A DNA stretch of 64,000 nucleotides, from NCBI RefSeq assembly GCF_947648125.1, contig NZ_CANSMR010000025.1, forward strand, positions 1-64,000, in the 5' to 3' direction. The notes below the pieces were generated by a model, which saw only the letters and a program-made list of their open reading frames with translations, was not told the DNA's origin and did not search any database. Shown here one piece after another: positions 61,021 to 64,000 of the stretch (positions within the stretch are counted from its first letter, which is position 1; each line of letters begins with the position of its first letter). The DNA comes from an uncultured Bradyrhizobium sp. Lineage in GTDB: Bacteria > Pseudomonadota > Alphaproteobacteria > Rhizobiales > Xanthobacteraceae. A program made the translations under genes and the position numbers.

Positions 61021-62010
61021 ATGCGCCGTTTTCCCCTCGCATTGTCCGCGCTGTTGTTGCTTGGGCTCTCTGCTGCCCAGGCGGCCGGGCTAAGGGCCTT
61101 CGACGTTCCCGCTGGCCGTGACGGGCCCGCGATCAGAGGGGTGGTGTGGAGTCCTTGTGCGGAGACGCCGCACGAGATCGATGCCCGCGGCGGCAGGACG
61201 TTCTTTGGTGTGAACGACTGCCCGATCGTGGGGGCAAAGCTTCCCCTCATCGTCATCTCGCATGGACGGCGCGGATGGCTCGGCGGACATCACGACACCG
61301 CCGCTGCGCTGGCGGATGCCGGCTTCATGGTTCTGACGATCAATCATCCGACCGATACCGAACGCGACACCAGCGCCACCGACAGTCTTGCCGTCACGGT
61401 CGAGCGGCCCGCCGACATCAAACGCGCGATCGACTATGCGCTCGGTGGCTGGCCTGATGCCGCTTACATCGATGCCGGACGCATCGGTCTCTATGGTTTC
61501 TCCTGGGGCGGTTATACGGGCCTCGCGGCGATCGGCGGTGAGCCCGATCTCCGCAAGGGCCTGCCGAACTGCCAGACATCGAGCTTGCGGGCCTGCAAGG
61601 AGCTCGAAGCCGGAGAAAAGCCGAGCGGACCGGTCGTCCACGATCCGCGGATCAAGGCCGCGATCATCGTCGACCCCTTTCCGGTGCTGTTCTTTGCGGC
61701 CGATAACCTGAAAGCCGTGACGATCCCGATTCAAATGTGGAGCTCGGACCCCGCGCAGAATGGCGACGGTCTCTCCGGGTGCTGTGCTGCCGCCATCAAC
61801 GACAGGCTTCCGTCCAAGCCGGAATTTCACCTGGTGAAGGATGCGAAGCACTTCTCCTTCCTCGCGACCTGTACGCCGGAGGAGACAGCCAAGATGGCTG
61901 CCATCTGCACCGACGCACCGGGCTTCGATCGCGTCGCCTTTCACCAGCGTTTCCACGCCGCGGCCGTCGCGTTCTTCAGGACGCACCTTGGCGAGGCCGG
62001 GACGCGATAA
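61021..62010 (+). CDS. exported alpha/beta hydrolase (dienelactone hydrolase-like)
   Basis: 329 residues with a Sec signal peptide MRRFPLALSALLLLGLSAAQAAG. Catalytic features: LIVISHGRRGWLGGHHDTAAAL, nucleophile GLYGFSWGGYTGLAAIGG, and His in DAKHFSFLATC. Four or more Cys in the C-terminal half suggest disulfides in the periplasm. Similar to predicted dienelactone hydrolase and PAF-acetylhydrolase-like proteins. Twelve bases after the NIPSNAP gene and possibly co-transcribed. Confidence 0.87.
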   Translation: MRRFPLALSALLLLGLSAAQAAGLRAFDVPAGRDGPAIRGVVWSPCAETPHEIDARGGRTFFGVNDCPIVGAKLPLIVISHGRRGWLGGHHDTAAALADAGFMVLTINHPTDTERDTSATDSLAVTVERPADIKRAIDYALGGWPDAAYIDAGRIGLYGFSWGGYTGLAAIGGEPDLRKGLPNCQTSSLRACKELEAGEKPSGPVVHDPRIKAAIIVDPFPVLFFAADNLKAVTIPIQMWSSDPAQNGDGLSGCCAAAINDRLPSKPEFHLVKDAKHFSFLATCTPEETAKMAAICTDAPGFDRVAFHQRFHAAAVAFFRTHLGEAGTR

Positions 62011-62016
62011 CGGCCG

Positions 62017-63309
62017 CTACACCCCGAGCTTGTCCCTTACCCGCCCGGTCAGCACCGCCGTGGTGACGCCGACGCGCCAGAAGGCGTGCATCGGGATCGG
62101 CTTGATGCCCGTCACGGGCATGTCGATCTCGGCCTTGGCACCGCCGATCAGGCGGCGGGCGAGTTGCGCGCCCATCGCGGTCGAGAGCGCGACGCCGCGG
62201 CCGTTGCAGCCGAGCGAGATCAGCAAATTCTCCGCGGGCGCGTGGACATGCGGATAGTGATCGGCGGTGATGGCAAGGCGGCTGTTCCAGCCATGGGTCC
62301 AGCTGACGCCTTTGAGCTGCGGCCACAGCCGCTCGGCGTAGCGGATCAGATAGGCGACGTCGGTCGGCTTGCTGATCCAGCGCATCGGGCCGCGGCCGCC
62401 CATCAGCAGCCGGTTGTGCTGGTCGATGCGGTAATAGACCGTGATGTGGCCGCTCTCGTAGAGCACCGGCCGGCCCGGCATGATGGCGCGCGCGACGGCA
62501 TCGGACAGCGGCGCGGTCGCCGCGATCGACGAGAACACCGGCACGATGGTGCGGCGGAGCGCGGGCCAGAGATCATCGGTAAAGCCATTGGTTGCGAGCA
62601 GCACCTTGTCGGCATGCACGACCGCGCGCGGCGTCTCGATCCGCCAACGGTTGCCGTCACGGCGCAGAGACAGCGCCGGCGTCTCGCCATGGACGGCGGC
62701 GCCGGCGCCGATCGCGGCGCGCGCCAGGCCGCGCGCGTAACTCAGCGGATGCAGGTCGCCGCCGCGCGCATCCAGCATCGCGCAGAGGTAACGGTCGCTG
62801 CCGGTCATCTCGCGCATCTCCGCGGCGTTGAGCAGCTTGACCGGCATACCGCGCCGGATGCATTGCTTCGCCGTGGTCTCGATCGCGGTCGCGCTGGCCT
62901 CATTGTAGGCGGCGCGCAGCGTGCCGTTCTGCCGCGCCTCGCAGGGAATCTGGTAGCGGCGGATCAGATCGTGCGTGAAGTTGGTGGTGCCGTAGGAGAA
63001 TTCGATCATGCGGCGACCGAGATCGGCGCCGAAATCCTGCTCGATTTGATCCGGGTCGTGCTTCAGCCCGGGATTGGTCTGGCCGCCATTGTTGCCGGAG
63101 GCGCCCCAGCCCGGCTCCTGCGCCTCCAGCACGGTCGCAAGCACGCCCTGCTCGGCGAGATGCAGCGCGGTCGAAAGGCCGGTGAAGCCACCGCCGATGA
63201 TCGCGACCGGCACGCTCTTGTCTGACGTCAGCGGCGGTGTCGGCGTCGCGTCCACCGCGGTGTCGGCGTAAAGACTCGGTGGCAGCGGCAGGCGGGTAGA
63301 AGAGGTCAT
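62017..63309 (-). CDS. FAD-dependent amine oxidoreductase (PuuB-like)
   Basis: 430 residues of the DAO fold. FAD motif VAIIGGGFTGLSTALHLAEQG at about residue 34, GWGASGNNGGQTNPG for the adenine side and LLISLGCNGRGVALSTAMG at the C-terminus, all as in gamma-glutamylputrescine oxidase. The start at 63309 (MTSSTRLPLPP) was chosen because the frame upstream runs into a palindromic repeat. With the amino acid ABC ATPase upstream it suggests putrescine or amino acid catabolism. Confidence 0.88.
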   Translation of the reverse strand: MTSSTRLPLPPSLYADTAVDATPTPPLTSDKSVPVAIIGGGFTGLSTALHLAEQGVLATVLEAQEPGWGASGNNGGQTNPGLKHDPDQIEQDFGADLGRRMIEFSYGTTNFTHDLIRRYQIPCEARQNGTLRAAYNEASATAIETTAKQCIRRGMPVKLLNAAEMREMTGSDRYLCAMLDARGGDLHPLSYARGLARAAIGAGAAVHGETPALSLRRDGNRWRIETPRAVVHADKVLLATNGFTDDLWPALRRTIVPVFSSIAATAPLSDAVARAIMPGRPVLYESGHITVYYRIDQHNRLLMGGRGPMRWISKPTDVAYLIRYAERLWPQLKGVSWTHGWNSRLAITADHYPHVHAPAENLLISLGCNGRGVALSTAMGAQLARRLIGGAKAEIDMPVTGIKPIPMHAFWRVGVTTAVLTGRVRDKLGV

Positions 63310-63367
63310 TGAAGGATACCGAACCAGAAAGGGTGTTGTACCGAACGGTGCGTCCGCGGATTCACTC

Positions 63368-63495
63368 ACCTCTCCCGCTTGCGGGGGAGGTCGGATTGCA
63401 TCGGAGATGCAATCCGGGTGGGGGCTCTCTCCACTCGAAGGCTCTGACTCGTGGCGAGACCCCCACCCCAACCCTCCCCCGCAAGCGGGAGAGGG
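63368..63495. repeat. nested palindromic repeat upstream of the PuuB-like gene
   Basis: Outer arms ACCTCTCCCGCTTGCGGGGG (from 63368) and CCCTCCCCCGCAAGCGGGAG (from 63472) pair almost fully. Inside is a perfect hairpin GATTGCATC-gga-GATGCAATC at 63394-63414 and GGGTGGGGGCTC/GACCCCCACCCC arms. Typical rhizobial intergenic element; the FAD oxidase frame would read into it if the first possible start were used. Confidence 0.85.
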
Positions 63496-63540
63496 AGCGC
63501 ACTTCCGACGAGGCGACAGTATGAGCAAACGTCATCGTCA

Positions 63541-64000
63541 TCACAGCGGGTGCAGCACGCGGCGCAGGAAATCCTGGGTGCGCGGGTGCTGCGGTTGGTT
63601 GAGGACGGATTTGGCGGCGCCCTGCTCAACGATGACGCCGCCGTCGATGAACAGCACGCGGTCGGCGACGTCGCGGGCAAAGCCCATCTCGTGGGTGACG
63701 ACGACCATGGTCATGCCGTCATCGGCGAGCTTGCGCATCACCGAGAGTACCTCGCCGACCAGTTCGGGATCGAGCGCCGAGGTCGGCTCGTCGAACAGGA
63801 TCGCCTTCGGCTGCATCGCCAGCGCCCGCGCGATCGCGACGCGCTGCTGCTGGCCGCCGGAGAGCTTTGGCGGATGCACCTCGGCCTTGTCGGCAAGGCC
63901 GACCTGCGCGAGCAGCGCGCGGCCGCGGGCAATCGCCTGCTCGCGCGGCTCCTTCTTCACATAGAGCGGCCCCTCGATGACGTTCTCCAGCGCGGTGCGA
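63541..64000 (-). CDS. polar amino acid ABC importer ATPase, C-terminal part
   Basis: Partial gene; its 5' end lies beyond base 64000. The visible 152 residues include [14 protein letters not shown] at the window edge, signature [17 protein letters not shown], Walker [20 protein letters not shown] and H-loop [17 protein letters not shown], which is the GlnQ/HisP/ArtP subfamily. The import of glutamine, arginine, histidine or a related amino acid is expected. Confidence 0.92.
   Translation of the reverse strand, partial: RTALENVIEGPLYVKKEPREQAIARGRALLAQVGLADKAEVHPPKLSGGQQQRVAIARALAMQPKAILFDEPTSALDPELVGEVLSVMRKLADDGMTMVVVTHEMGFARDVADRVLFIDGGVIVEQGAAKSVLNQPQHPRTQDFLRRVLHPL

Overview
The window looks like chromosomal DNA of a Bradyrhizobium-type alphaproteobacterium. 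It is GC-rich and densely coded, transport genes are mostly ABC importers, and the intergenic palindromic repeats (14630-14735, 60263-60348, 60395-60485, 63368-63495) are of the kind scattered through Bradyrhizobium/Rhodopseudomonas genomes. No tRNA, rRNA, phage, IS element or CRISPR array was seen. The organism assignment is inference from composition and gene style.

Region 1 (1-25445) is the most interesting part. It holds a branched-chain-type ABC importer (SBP-livH-livM-livG-livF) followed by the start of a transhydrogenase gene (pntA). Next is a seven-gene operon that begins with a PxpA/LamB-YcsF amidohydrolase and continues through a full coenzyme F420 set (npdG, cofE, cofD, cofC, fbiC) into a fold-type-II PLP enzyme. 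A divergent diaminopropionate-ammonia-lyase-like PLP enzyme, a GntR/UTRA regulator and a three-gene molybdenum hydroxylase operon (with an unusual CoxS-CoxG fusion) follow. Last come a family-I CoA-transferase pair, a luciferase-like (LLM) probably F420-dependent oxidoreductase, an M20 amidohydrolase and a truncated acetamidase/formamidase. A variable inverted repeat close to CTATCAT-N4-ATGATAG lies in front of the liv operon, the F420 operon, the lyase, the gntR gene, the Mo-hydroxylase operon and the CoA-transferase/LLM operon. I read this as one GntR-controlled catabolic island in which the cell makes F420 to order for degrading an imported nitrogenous, probably lactam/heterocyclic or N-acyl amino compound. 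The substrate is not identifiable from sequence.

Region 2 (25519-41541) is polyol/sugar catabolism. It contains an orphan TRAP-type binding protein, glpD, a class II aldolase, a D-2-hydroxyacid dehydrogenase, an EryA-like FGGY kinase, a five-gene carbohydrate ABC importer with two unequal ATPases, and a SorC-family regulator. Divergent from these is a second FGGY kinase/HAD phosphatase/class II aldolase operon.

Region 3 (41560-53949) holds a biosynthetic threonine deaminase, then an aromatic-type operon (FAD monooxygenase, alpha/beta hydrolase, MFS carrier, M24 hydrolase) with a divergent LysR regulator. It ends with a Rieske dioxygenase operon (alpha, beta, ferredoxin, MFS carrier, MarR) preceded by a perfect 20-bp palindrome that is probably the MarR operator.

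Region 4 (54097-64000) is mixed housekeeping and accessory genes: a small conserved-looking unknown protein, an AraC regulator, a DUF2066 protein, a quinone-oxidoreductase-like MDR enzyme, a PaaG-like enoyl-CoA hydratase, gamma-glutamyltransferase, a NIPSNAP protein, a secreted dienelactone-hydrolase-like protein, a PuuB-like amine oxidase and the end of a polar amino acid ABC ATPase that runs off the window.
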